In this document: positions 25,017 through 33,106 of the stretch, piece by piece | Numbering within the stretch: the first letter of the stretch is position 1 | Layout: each line of letters begins with the position of its first letter | DNA from: Umezawaea tangerina | GTDB taxonomy: Bacteria > Actinomycetota > Actinomycetes > Mycobacteriales > Pseudonocardiaceae | Assembly: GCF_003002815.1 (NCBI RefSeq) | Contig: NZ_PVTF01000006.1 | Location: 558,001-622,000 of the forward strand | DNA length: 64,000 nucleotides | Reading direction: 5' to 3' | Notes under the pieces: generated by a model | Database searches by the model: none | What the model was told of the DNA's origin: nothing | Seen by the model: only the letters and a program-made list of their open reading frames with translations | Position numbers and translations under genes: made by a program

Positions 25017-27917
25017 GTGAAACCACCAAGGCGCCATGGACGTCGCCTCGCCACCCTGCTGGCCGTCACAGCTCTCGCGCTCTCCCCGCTGGTGCACGCC
25101 AATGCGGCGACCACCCGTGTCGAGGCCGAGCGCGCCACCCTCTCCGGTGGCGCGGCCGTCGCGACCGACCACACCGGTTACAGCGGAACGGGGTTCGTCG
25201 GCGGGTTCACCGACGGCAACAGGGGCGCGGCCAAAGCCGCGTTCGCGGTGTCCGCCTCCAGCGCGGGCGACTACGCGCTCGGCCTCGGCTACGCCAACGG
25301 CACCGGATCGGCCAGGACCCTGACCCTGACCGTCGACGGCGCCTCGCCGCGCCAGGTCACCCTGCCCGCCACGGCGGGCTGGGACAGCTGGGCCACCTCG
25401 ACCACCACGGTCGCGCTGACCGCCGGTTCGCACTCGGTCGCCTACGCCTTCGGGTCGGCCGACAACGGCAACGTGAACGTCGACTACCTCGACGTGACCC
25501 CGAGCTCCCCCGGTGACAACCCGACCACGGGCCCGTTGTTCGAGGCCGAGCGCGGAGCGCTGTCCGGCGGCGCGGTGACCGCGACCGACCACACCGGGTT
25601 CACCGGCACGGGGTTCGTCGGCGGCTACACAGACGGCAACAAGGGCAGTGCGAGGACCACGTTCGCCGTGTCCACCACCAGCGCGGGCGAGAAGTCGCTG
25701 GCCGTCCGGTACGCCAACGGGACCGGGGCGGTGATGACCCTCTCCCTCTACGTCGACAGGACCAGGCTGCGCCAGATGTCGTTGCCCGCCACCGCGAACT
25801 GGGACACCTGGTCGACCGCCACCGAGTCCGCCACCCTGGGCGCGGGCAACCACGCGATCGCGGTCGCCTTCGACAGCACCGACTCCGGCAACGTGAACCT
25901 GGACAGCCTGACCGTCACTTCGGTGGTCGTCGGACCGCCCGCCGGTCCGGGTGAGGCGGAGTCCGCCTTCCTCTCCGGCGGTGCCGCGGTCGGCACCTCG
26001 ACCTCCGGGTTCAGCGGCACCGGCTACGTCTCGGGCTTCGGCACCACCGGAGCCCGACTGGTCCGCACGGTCGCGATGGCCGACGCGGGCACGGCGACGG
26101 CGACGATCCGGTTCGCCAACAGCAGCGGCGCGAGCCGGACGCTGGGGGTGACGGCGAACGGCCGCGACGCCGGGACCGCGACCCTGCCCTCCGGTGCCGA
26201 CTGGCGCACCACCACCGTGCCGGTGCCGCTGCGCGCGGGCGTGAACACCCTGGCGCTCACCGGCACCGGCGGCGACGCGCTCGTCGACAGCGTCGTCGTG
26301 GCGGGCGAGACCGCACTGGCGGCGCGCGGCGCGACGCTGCCCTACACCGAGTACGAGGCGGAAGCGGGCAGCACCAACGGGTCCGTGCTCGCGGCCGACC
26401 GCACGTTCAAGACCGTGCAGTCGGAGTCCAGCGGCAGGCGCGCGGTGCGCCTGACGACGGGGCAGTCAGTCAGCGTCACCCTGACCAAGCCCGCCAACGC
26501 CGTGGTCGTGCGCTACTCGATCCCGGACAGCGCGGACGGCGCGGGCCAGACCGCCCCGCTCGCCCTGTACACCAACGGGACCAAGAAGCAGGACCTGAGC
26601 CTCACGTCGGCGTTCAGCTGGGTCTACGGCACCTACCCGTACACCAACACCCCGGCCGAGGGGAACGCCCACCACTTCTACGACGAGACCAGGGCCCTGA
26701 TCGGCGACCAGCCCGCGGGCACGGTCGTCAAGCTGCAGAAGGACTCCGGCTCCGCCGCGTACGTCGACGTCGACCTCGTCGACGCCGAGGTCGTCCCCGC
26801 CGCGGCCCCGGCACCGACCGGCGCGCTCGACGTCACCTCGTACGGCGCCGTCCCGAACAACGGGTCCGACGCCACCGCGGCGATCAGGAACGCCATCGCG
26901 GCCGCCTCCGCGCAGAACAAGCCGCTGTACGTCCCGGCCGGGACGTTCCGGATCACCGCGGCCGTCGACGTCGCCAACGTGAAGATCTTCGGCGCCGGGC
27001 CGTGGCGCACGGTGATCCAGGGAACCGCCAACCGCGGCGGGTTCTTCGCCACCGGCGGCAACGTCACGATCGCCGACCTGGCGATCTTCGGCGACGTCCG
27101 GTCGCGCCTGGACAACGCCTCGGACGCGGCGATCGAGGGCGACTTCGGCACCGGATCCCTCCTCCAGAACATCTGGACGGAGCACACGAAGGTCGGGATG
27201 TGGCCGGACTCCGGGACGAACGGGCTCTACGCGGTCGGCATGCGGATCCGCGACACGTTCGCCGACGGGGTGAACATCCACGCCAAGGACGGCATCGCCA
27301 CGACGAACGTGCGGATCGACCAGTCGACGTTCCGCAACACCGGGGACGACGCGCTGGCGATGTTCTCGGAGTCGGCGGCGGTGACGGGCAGCGCGTACAC
27401 GTTCAACACGGTGCAGGTACCGCTGCTGGCCAACGGGATCGGGATCTACGGGGGCAACGGGAACCGGGCCGAGGACAACGTGGTGTCGGACACGGTGACG
27501 GCGTCGGCGGGGATCGCGATCAGCACGCGGTTCAACCCGGTGGCGTTCTCGGGGACGACGGGGGTGCGGCGGAACACGTTGACCCGCACCGGCGGTCTGG
27601 AACCCAACTGGCCGGCGCAGCTGGGCGGGTTGTGGATCTACGCCGACACCAAGGACATCACCGCACCGATCGTGGTGTCCGACATGACGATCACGGACAG
27701 TCTTTACCAGGGGATCCTGGTGAGCTTCCAGAAGACGGTGACGGGGTTGAGTTTTGACCGGGTGACGGTGAACGGGGCTGGGACGTACGGGATTGAGTTG
27801 AACGCGGTTGGTAGTGCGTCGGTGGCTAACACCGTGGTGACGGGGGCGGGGTCTGGGGGGTTGTTGAACTCCTCGGGGTACGTGTTGAACAGGGGGAGTG
27901 GGAACTCGGGGTTCTAG
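25017..27917 (+). CDS. Secreted multi-CBM alpha-glucanase, GH87 (mycodextranase/alpha-1,3-glucanase) type
   Basis: 966 aa. Signal peptide (residues 1-31, ending HANAA), then two clear CBM6/35-like modules (about 34-160 and 178-300, both starting VEAERxxLSGGA and FEAERGALSGGA), a shorter third (about 312-425), an EYEAEAG carbohydrate-binding module (about 440-590) and a right-handed beta-helix (about 604-966) with DGVNIHAKDG and FRNTGDDALAMFS. The beta-helix fits GH87; a pectate-lyase-like enzyme is the alternative. The GTG start is 24 bases after the permease stop, so it is operonic: the enzyme would release oligosaccharides that the transporter imports. The last 200 bases use noticeably fewer G/C third positions than the rest. 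Confidence 0.8.
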   Translation: MKPPRRHGRRLATLLAVTALALSPLVHANAATTRVEAERATLSGGAAVATDHTGYSGTGFVGGFTDGNRGAAKAAFAVSASSAGDYALGLGYANGTGSARTLTLTVDGASPRQVTLPATAGWDSWATSTTTVALTAGSHSVAYAFGSADNGNVNVDYLDVTPSSPGDNPTTGPLFEAERGALSGGAVTATDHTGFTGTGFVGGYTDGNKGSARTTFAVSTTSAGEKSLAVRYANGTGAVMTLSLYVDRTRLRQMSLPATANWDTWSTATESATLGAGNHAIAVAFDSTDSGNVNLDSLTVTSVVVGPPAGPGEAESAFLSGGAAVGTSTSGFSGTGYVSGFGTTGARLVRTVAMADAGTATATIRFANSSGASRTLGVTANGRDAGTATLPSGADWRTTTVPVPLRAGVNTLALTGTGGDALVDSVVVAGETALAARGATLPYTEYEAEAGSTNGSVLAADRTFKTVQSESSGRRAVRLTTGQSVSVTLTKPANAVVVRYSIPDSADGAGQTAPLALYTNGTKKQDLSLTSAFSWVYGTYPYTNTPAEGNAHHFYDETRALIGDQPAGTVVKLQKDSGSAAYVDVDLVDAEVVPAAAPAPTGALDVTSYGAVPNNGSDATAAIRNAIAAASAQNKPLYVPAGTFRITAAVDVANVKIFGAGPWRTVIQGTANRGGFFATGGNVTIADLAIFGDVRSRLDNASDAAIEGDFGTGSLLQNIWTEHTKVGMWPDSGTNGLYAVGMRIRDTFADGVNIHAKDGIATTNVRIDQSTFRNTGDDALAMFSESAAVTGSAYTFNTVQVPLLANGIGIYGGNGNRAEDNVVSDTVTASAGIAISTRFNPVAFSGTTGVRRNTLTRTGGLEPNWPAQLGGLWIYADTKDITAPIVVSDMTITDSLYQGILVSFQKTVTGLSFDRVTVNGAGTYGIELNAVGSASVANTVVTGAGSGGLLNSSGYVLNRGSGNSGF

Positions 27918-27997
27918 GGAGGCGGAACCTGGCTCTCGGTTGCGTGGTGGGTCGCCCCTGGTGAAGCCCGGCACCCGGCGCGAAATTGTCTCAATGT

Positions 27998-28048
27998 CTC
28001 ACCCCTGCTTGTCAAGACGGTTAAGCTGTCTTGACAAGCAGGGGTGAG
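27998..28048. terminator. Perfect 21-bp inverted repeat of element B, copy 2
   Basis: Arms 27998-28018 and 28028-28048 around a 9-base loop (ggttaagct). The core gcttgtcaagac and the loop length match the palindrome at 8211-8271, and the outer arms differ yet pair. It lies 80 bases after the glucanase stop, between convergent genes, so termination is the likely role. Confidence 0.7.
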
Positions 28049-28080
28049 GCAGGAGGGCGCTGTGTATCGGGGGCGGGAGG

Positions 28081-28290
28081 GGATCTGGCTTCGCCAGACA
28101 TCGAGCTGCGCTCGACAGGGCATCGGGCTCCGCCCGACAAGGCATCCTCGGCTGCGCCATTGGACAGGGCATCGGGCTGGCGCCGACAAGGCCCCAGGCG
28201 CTCCGCGCCGGATGCGCGCTGGCGGGCTGCGCCCGACTGGGGATCCTCGGCTGCGCCGTTGGAGGGGAAGGCATCCGCGCTGCGCGTCGG
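28081..28290. repeat. Element B copy 2: array of short hairpin units
   Basis: At least seven units with a 4-5-bp stem and a T-N-C loop: ctggc-ttc-gccag (28085-28097), cgagc-tgc-gctcg (28102-28114), cgggc-tcc-gcccg (28124-28136), ggcgc-tcc-gcgcc (28197-28209), cgggc-tgc-gcccg (28223-28235), cggc-tgc-gccg (28248-28258) and a weaker one near 28277. Stem bases change in pairs between units. Palindrome then array is the same order as copy 1 read on the other strand. Confidence 0.75.
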
Positions 28291-28318
28291 ACTGGCGGCA
28301 GGCGGGGATTGCTGTTGG

Positions 28319-29053
28319 TCAGGCTTGGGCGGTTGGGCGGATGACGATTTCGCCGACGTCCACGTTTGCGGGTTGGTCGATGGCGTAGGCGATGGCGGCC
28401 GCGACTGCGGTGGGGGGCATGGAGGCTGAGGTTGTGGCGGCGATTTGGGCTTGGACTTCTGGGCCTGCGGTGGTGCGGGCGCCTTCGGTGTTGGTCATGC
28501 CGGGGGAGATGATGGTGACGCGGAGGTCTTCTCCCGATTCCTGGCGCAGGCCTTCGCAGATGGCGCGGACGGCGAACTTGGTGCCCGCGTAGACGGCCAT
28601 GGTGGGGACGATGCGGTGGCCCGCGGTCGAGGCGATGGTGACGAAGTGGCCGGAGCGCTGCTCGCGGAAGACGGGTAGGGCCGCGGCGATGCCGTAGAGG
28701 ACGCCTTTCACGTTGACGTCGACCATGGCCTCCCAGTCGTCGACCTTGAGGTCGTCCATCGGGGAGATGGGCATGACGCCGGCGTTGCCGATGAACACGT
28801 CCAGGCGTCCGAAGCGCTCCTTCGCCAGGTCGACCAGTGCGGTGACGTCGGGGCGGTTGCGGACGTCCGTCGGAAGGAAGGCGACTTCGGCGCCCAGGGC
28901 GGTCAGGTGGGTGGCGGCCTCTTCCAGGCGGTCGGCGCCGCGGGCACCCAGGACCAGTTTGGCGCCGCGTTCGGCCAGCAAGGTCGCGGTGGCCCTGCCG
29001 ATTCCGCTGCTGGCGCCGGTGATGGCGACGACCTTGCCGTCGATTCCGGACAT
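28319..29053 (-). CDS. SDR family oxidoreductase
   Basis: 244 aa. TGASSGIG near residue 13 binds the cofactor, LGARGADRLEE suggests NADP, GNAGVMPISPMDDL is the structural motif, and Ser plus YAGTKFAVRAI is catalytic. The C-terminus VDVGEIVIRPTAQA is family-typical. It is divergent from a TetR gene with two operator-like palindromes in the 98-base gap, so it is probably repressed by that protein. The substrate is unknown. Confidence 0.92.
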   Translation of the reverse strand: MSGIDGKVVAITGASSGIGRATATLLAERGAKLVLGARGADRLEEAATHLTALGAEVAFLPTDVRNRPDVTALVDLAKERFGRLDVFIGNAGVMPISPMDDLKVDDWEAMVDVNVKGVLYGIAAALPVFREQRSGHFVTIASTAGHRIVPTMAVYAGTKFAVRAICEGLRQESGEDLRVTIISPGMTNTEGARTTAGPEVQAQIAATTSASMPPTAVAAAIAYAIDQPANVDVGEIVIRPTAQA

Positions 29054-29090
29054 GGGACTCCTCCGGTGGGGTGGTGACGTAGGATTGAAG

Positions 29091-29104
29091 CGGACAACTG
29101 TCCG
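29091..29104. promoter_or_regulatory. TetR-type operator, site 1
   Basis: CGGACAACTGTCCG: 6-bp arms CGGACA/TGTCCG around two bases, followed by gtt. It lies in the SDR/TetR divergent gap. Confidence 0.65.
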
Positions 29105-29120
29105 GTTGAGTCCAACGTAA

Positions 29121-29134
29121 CGGACACTTGTCCG
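29121..29134. promoter_or_regulatory. TetR-type operator, site 2
   Basis: CGGACACTTGTCCG has the same arms as site 1, 30 bases (about three helical turns) away, and lies just upstream of the TetR ribosome-binding site AAGGAGG. Two sites on one face of the helix fit cooperative binding. Confidence 0.65.
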
Positions 29135-29151
29135 GTTAGCAAGGAGGCGGG

Positions 29152-29715
29152 ATGGTTCGGCGGGCGGACGCTGAGCAGAACCGGGCGCGGATCCTGGAGG
29201 TGGCGCGGGTCGCGTTGGAGGAGTCCGGGGAGGCGACGCTGCAGTCGATCGCGAAGCTGGCGGGCATCGGGCAGGGGACGCTGTACCGGCACTTCCCGAA
29301 CCGCGAGGCGCTGGTGATGGCCGTGCACCGCCGGGACGTGCAGGAGCTGCTGGACGTGGCGCCCGCGCTGCTGGCGGCCCATCCCCCGCTGACCGCGCTG
29401 CGGCTCTGGTTCGACCGGCTCGCGGTGTACGGGCGGATCAAGCACGGGCTGGCGGGGGCGTTGCACTCGGTGACGCGGGACAAGCTGGCGGGTGAGGGCT
29501 ACGACCCGGTCGTGGACACGATCGCCCTGCTGCTGTCCGCGTGCCAGGACGCTGGGGTGGTGCGGTCGGACGTGGACGCGGAGGAGGTGTTGCTGCTGGT
29601 GGGGTTCCTGTGGCGCATCGACCTCGACGACAACTGGGACACCAGGTCGGCGCACCTCCTCGATCTGGTGATGGACGCGCTGCGCGGGAGTGCCGACCGG
29701 CTCCCCGACGCCTGA
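29152..29715 (+). CDS. TetR/AcrR-family regulator
   Basis: 187 aa. The N-terminal HTH is NRARILEVARVALEESGEATLQSIAKLAGIGQGTLYRHFPNREAL, and the C-terminal ligand domain is all-helical. The ATG has AAGGAGG seven bases upstream. Operator-like palindromes between it and the divergent SDR gene suggest that it represses both. Confidence 0.93.
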   Translation: MVRRADAEQNRARILEVARVALEESGEATLQSIAKLAGIGQGTLYRHFPNREALVMAVHRRDVQELLDVAPALLAAHPPLTALRLWFDRLAVYGRIKHGLAGALHSVTRDKLAGEGYDPVVDTIALLLSACQDAGVVRSDVDAEEVLLLVGFLWRIDLDDNWDTRSAHLLDLVMDALRGSADRLPDA

Positions 29716-29885
29716 ACGGGCACAATGGGCCATGCGCCGCAGACCGCGTTGCGCACGTTGGAGGACAAGGTGAGCCTGGCCCGCACCGCCCGGAACCGGG
29801 GCAGATCCCGGCCCGCCGTGGGAACCGAGTGCTTCGAGGGGGTATCCGGGCACGTGACGGGCGTGTCGCGAGCGATGACGTCCTC

Positions 29886-30635
29886 TTGATCACGACCGAC
29901 GTGGTCGTCCACGAGGGCGCCGCGGTCGTCGAGGTGTCCGGCCACCTTGACCTGTTGACCTACGCCGCGCTGCGCGACCTGCTGCTGAAGTGCGCGGTCG
30001 AGGAGCCGACGGCGATCGTCGCGCACCTGACCCGCGACTTCACGATCCGCGGCACGGCCGAGCTGAGCGTGTTCGCGACGGTGTGGATGCGGGTGTCCGA
30101 GTGGCCCGGTGTGCCGGTGATGCTAGTCGCGGACGACGAGGTGCTCGGGGAGGCGCTGTCCACCAGCGGCGTCGCCCGGTTCGTGCCGCGGTACCCGACG
30201 GTGCGGGCGGCGCTCGACGCGGTCGGCCTGCCGAGGGAACGGCGCAGGCACGAGGTGCGCTTCCCGTTCTCCAGCACCACACCGAGGCTCGCGCGGGCGT
30301 TCGTGCGGGACACCTGCGCGCGCTGGGACGTCCTGTCGGTCGTGGACGACGCCGTGCTCATCGCCAGCGAGCTGGTGGAGAACGCGATCCGGCACGCCGG
30401 GTCCGCGCCGTCGCTGCGGCTGGAGCTGCGGCCGGGCCAGTTCGCCATCGCGGTGCGCGACGAGGACCCGTCACCGCCGAGGCCGAGGCCGCTGGACAAC
30501 GAGCAGCCCGGCGGGCGGGGAATGCCGCTGGTCGAGATCCTGAGCCGGGCCTGGGGCACGTCGCCGAGCCCCCGCGGCGGCAAAGTCGTCTGGGCGGTGC
30601 TCCCGATTCCCGACGACGCTCCGACCGGCAGGTAG
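29886..30635 (+). CDS. Anti-sigma-type ATP-binding regulator with N-terminal STAS-like domain
   Basis: About 249 aa. The first 110 residues resemble a STAS domain (AAVVEVSGHLDLLTYAALRDLLLKC), and the rest is a GHKL ATPase of the RsbW/SpoIIAB-like group: N-box ELVENAIRHA, IAVRDEDPS and GGRGMPLVEIL. Such fusions occur in partner-switching systems that release sigma factors or respond to stress. The start is unresolved: TTG at 29886, GTG at 29901 or GTG at 29829 are all in frame and none has a clear ribosome site. A CheR-PAS gene follows 11 bases later, probably in the same operon. Confidence 0.78.
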   Translation: MITTDVVVHEGAAVVEVSGHLDLLTYAALRDLLLKCAVEEPTAIVAHLTRDFTIRGTAELSVFATVWMRVSEWPGVPVMLVADDEVLGEALSTSGVARFVPRYPTVRAALDAVGLPRERRRHEVRFPFSSTTPRLARAFVRDTCARWDVLSVVDDAVLIASELVENAIRHAGSAPSLRLELRPGQFAIAVRDEDPSPPRPRPLDNEQPGGRGMPLVEILSRAWGTSPSPRGGKVVWAVLPIPDDAPTGR

Positions 30636-30646
30636 CGTTACCCGGT

Positions 30647-32479
30647 GTGACCGACCGCACCGCCGAGCCGCTCGACGCCTTCGAGAACGTGCTGGCCCAC
30701 CTCAAGGAGTCGAGGGGCTTCGACTTCACGGGGTACAAGCGCGCGAGCCTGGTCCGGCGCGTCCAGCACCGGATGAGCCAGGTCTCGGTCACCGACTACG
30801 CCGAGTACGTGGACTTCCTGGAGCTGAACGCCGACGAGTTCGACGCGCTGTTCAACACCATCCTGATCAACGTCACCGCGTTCTTCCGCGACCCGGACGC
30901 GTGGGACCTGCTGCGCGACGAGACCATCCCGGCGCTGCTGGCCGAACGCGACCCCGACGACCCGATCCGGGTCTGGTGCGCGGGCTGCGCGTCGGGCGAG
31001 GAGGCGTACAGCGTCGCGATCCTGCTGGCGGAGGCGTTGGGGCCGGAGGGTTTCCGGCGGCGGGTGAAGATCTACGCGACCGACGTCGACGAGGTGGCGC
31101 TCGCCCGCGCGCGGCACGCGACCTACACCGGACGCGAGCTGGAGGGCGTGCCGGAGGCGTTGCGCGAGCGGTACTTCGAGGTCCAGGACGACGGCAGGTC
31201 CTCGTTCCGCAAGGACCTGCGGCGGGCGGTCATCTTCGGCCGCAACGACCTCGTGCAGGACGCCCCGATCTCCCGGATCGACCTGCTGACCTGCCGCAAC
31301 ACGCTGATGTACTTCACCCAGGAGACCCAGTCGAGGATCCTGGGGCGCTTCCACTTCGCGCTGGTGCCGCGCGGTGTGCTGTTCCTGGGCAAGGCCGAGA
31401 TGCTGCTCGGCCACACCCGCGTCTTCGACGCCGTGGACCTCAGGCGGCGGGTGTTCCGCCGGGCCGAGAACGGCGCGCCGGGCGGCTCGCACCTCGTCGC
31501 GCGCTCGTCCGCGCAGGACCGCCGGGTCGACATCGGCGGCCTGGACCGGTTGCGCGAACTGGGTTTCTCGGCCAGCCCCGTCGCACAGGTCGTCGTCACC
31601 GGCGACGACGTCGTCGCCCTCGTCAACCACCGGGCCGAGACCACCTTCGGCCTGTCGGCCAAGGACGTCGGCCGCCCTCTGCGCGACCTCGACCTGTCCT
31701 ACCGCCCCGTCGAGCTGCGCGGCTACGTCGACCAGGCCAGGCTCGAACGGCGGACGCTGCGCGTCAAGGACGTCGAATGGGACCGCGGTCCCGGCGGCAC
31801 CACGTGGTTCGAGGTCCACGTCAGCCCGCTCGTCGACTCCGGCAACGGGATCCTCGGCGTCTCCATCGCCTTCCACGACGTCAGCGCCGCCCGCGGGCTG
31901 CTGGTGGAGCTGGAGCAGGCGAACACCCGGCTCGAGTCGGCGTACGACGAGCTCCAGTCGACCAACGAGGAGCTGGAGACCACCAACGAGGAGCTCCAGT
32001 CCACTGTGGAGGAACTGGAGACGACGAACGAGGAGCTCCAGTCCACCAACGAGGAGCTGGAGACCACCAACGACGGGCTCCGGGCGGCGAACGACGTCCT
32101 GCGCGAGCGCGGCGGCGAGCTGGACCGGCTCAACGGGTTCCTGGAGTCGGTCCTCACGTCCCTGCGGGCCGGGGTGGTGGTGCTGGACACCGGGATGCGG
32201 GTGCTGGCGTGGAACACGGGGGCCGAGGAGCTGTGGGGGGTGCGGCGCGGCGAGGCCGAGGGCACGCACCTGCTGGACCTCGACATCGGGCTGCCGCTGC
32301 CCGAGGTGGGGGCGGTGGCGCGGAAAGCGTTGGAGGACGGGGGTTTCACGGCCGAGGTCGAGCTGGCGGCGGTGAACCGGAAGGGGCGGGAGGTGCGGGT
32401 GCGGGTGGTGTGCAGCTCGCTGCGGTCCTCGGGTGGCGAGGTCGGCGGGGCGATCCTGGTGATGGAGCAGGTCGGGTAG
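30647..32479 (+). CDS. CheR-type methyltransferase with PAS domains and Glu-rich coiled coil
   Basis: 610 aa. CheR N-terminal helices (YKRASLVRRVQHRM) and the SAM-binding domain (VWCAGCASGEEAYSVAILLAE, DLLTCRNTLMYF) cover about residues 10-280. A first PAS-like region is at about 300-420, a coiled coil of ELQSTNEELETTNEE repeats at about 430-490, and a second PAS at about 500-605. It lacks both the CheB methylesterase and the histidine kinase that flank these modules in CheB-CheR-PAS-HK hybrids. The GTG start is 11 bases after the ATP-binding regulator. It may methylate a non-chemotaxis partner; no chemoreceptor is seen here. Confidence 0.88.
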   Translation: MTDRTAEPLDAFENVLAHLKESRGFDFTGYKRASLVRRVQHRMSQVSVTDYAEYVDFLELNADEFDALFNTILINVTAFFRDPDAWDLLRDETIPALLAERDPDDPIRVWCAGCASGEEAYSVAILLAEALGPEGFRRRVKIYATDVDEVALARARHATYTGRELEGVPEALRERYFEVQDDGRSSFRKDLRRAVIFGRNDLVQDAPISRIDLLTCRNTLMYFTQETQSRILGRFHFALVPRGVLFLGKAEMLLGHTRVFDAVDLRRRVFRRAENGAPGGSHLVARSSAQDRRVDIGGLDRLRELGFSASPVAQVVVTGDDVVALVNHRAETTFGLSAKDVGRPLRDLDLSYRPVELRGYVDQARLERRTLRVKDVEWDRGPGGTTWFEVHVSPLVDSGNGILGVSIAFHDVSAARGLLVELEQANTRLESAYDELQSTNEELETTNEELQSTVEELETTNEELQSTNEELETTNDGLRAANDVLRERGGELDRLNGFLESVLTSLRAGVVVLDTGMRVLAWNTGAEELWGVRRGEAEGTHLLDLDIGLPLPEVGAVARKALEDGGFTAEVELAAVNRKGREVRVRVVCSSLRSSGGEVGGAILVMEQVG

Positions 32480-32542
32480 GCGCGGGCGGGCCCGGAGCCG
32501 CACCCTCCGGCGAAGCCCCGACCCACCGCGCCTCCCGGACGG

Positions 32543-32980
32543 CTACGCCTTGCGGACCGGCATGAAGTAGCCGAACGCGGCGATGCCGACGGCCGCGACC
32601 ACGACGTGCATGACGACCAGCGCCGCGACGCCACCCCAGGTGGTGCCCGGCTGCGACTTGCTCAGGCCGATCATGACGTCCGGCACGAAGCTCACCAGCA
32701 CGACGACGGGAGCACCGATGCGCAGGAAGCCCGCGGCGTTCGCGACCTTGGCCCGGACGACCGCCCACGCGATGCCGCCGATGAGCAGGCCCAGCACGCT
32801 GAGGAACGTGTAGGCGGGGAACGTCAGCGGGGGGAACTCCTCCGAGACGCCCGCGGCGTGGGCGATGGCGGCGATCACGGCGTCCAGGGCCACGGAGACG
32901 ACCGCCGCGCCGAGGATCGCGACCGGCAGCGCGAAGGCGAGACCGCGGGCGCGCGGGGTGGCGGTGGTGGACTGGGACAT
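32543..32980 (-). CDS. DUF6069-type four-helix membrane protein
   Basis: 145 aa with about four transmembrane helices (LAFALPVAILGAAVVSVAL, YTFLSVLGLLIGGIAWAVV, FLRIGAPVVVLVSFVPDVM, ALVVMHVVVAAVGIAAFGYF). The ATG at 32980 has GGGAG upstream, whereas the longer frame start has none. The pattern resembles the DUF6069 family of actinobacterial membrane proteins, whose function is not known. A TTGAAAGTTCAA palindrome about 70 bases upstream may control it. Confidence 0.72.
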   Translation of the reverse strand: MSQSTTATPRARGLAFALPVAILGAAVVSVALDAVIAAIAHAAGVSEEFPPLTFPAYTFLSVLGLLIGGIAWAVVRAKVANAAGFLRIGAPVVVLVSFVPDVMIGLSKSQPGTTWGGVAALVVMHVVVAAVGIAAFGYFMPVRKA

Positions 32981-33051
32981 GGCACTCCCGAGGTGGAGGC
33001 GACCGCGGACGGCCGCCGGTTTCAAGGTCACGTCGAACCTACCGACGTAGC

Positions 33052-33063
33052 TTGAAAGTTCAA
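33052..33063. promoter_or_regulatory. Palindrome upstream of the DUF6069 gene
   Basis: TTGAAAGTTCAA: 5-bp arms TTGAA/TTCAA, the style of MarR or HxlR operators. No such regulator gene adjoins it. Confidence 0.4.
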
Positions 33064-33106
33064 CCTTTTCGGGGAGAGCGTGTCACGTTCGTGCCATCCG
33101 GCGACC

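Noticed and set aside
28081-28290. Possible CRISPR-like array or tRNA cluster
   Set aside because: Units are degenerate, closely packed hairpins without spacers, and none folds as a cloverleaf.
31940-32080. DNA satellite in the CheR-PAS gene
   Set aside because: The repeat is in frame and encodes a coiled coil seen in this protein family, so it is coding rather than intergenic.
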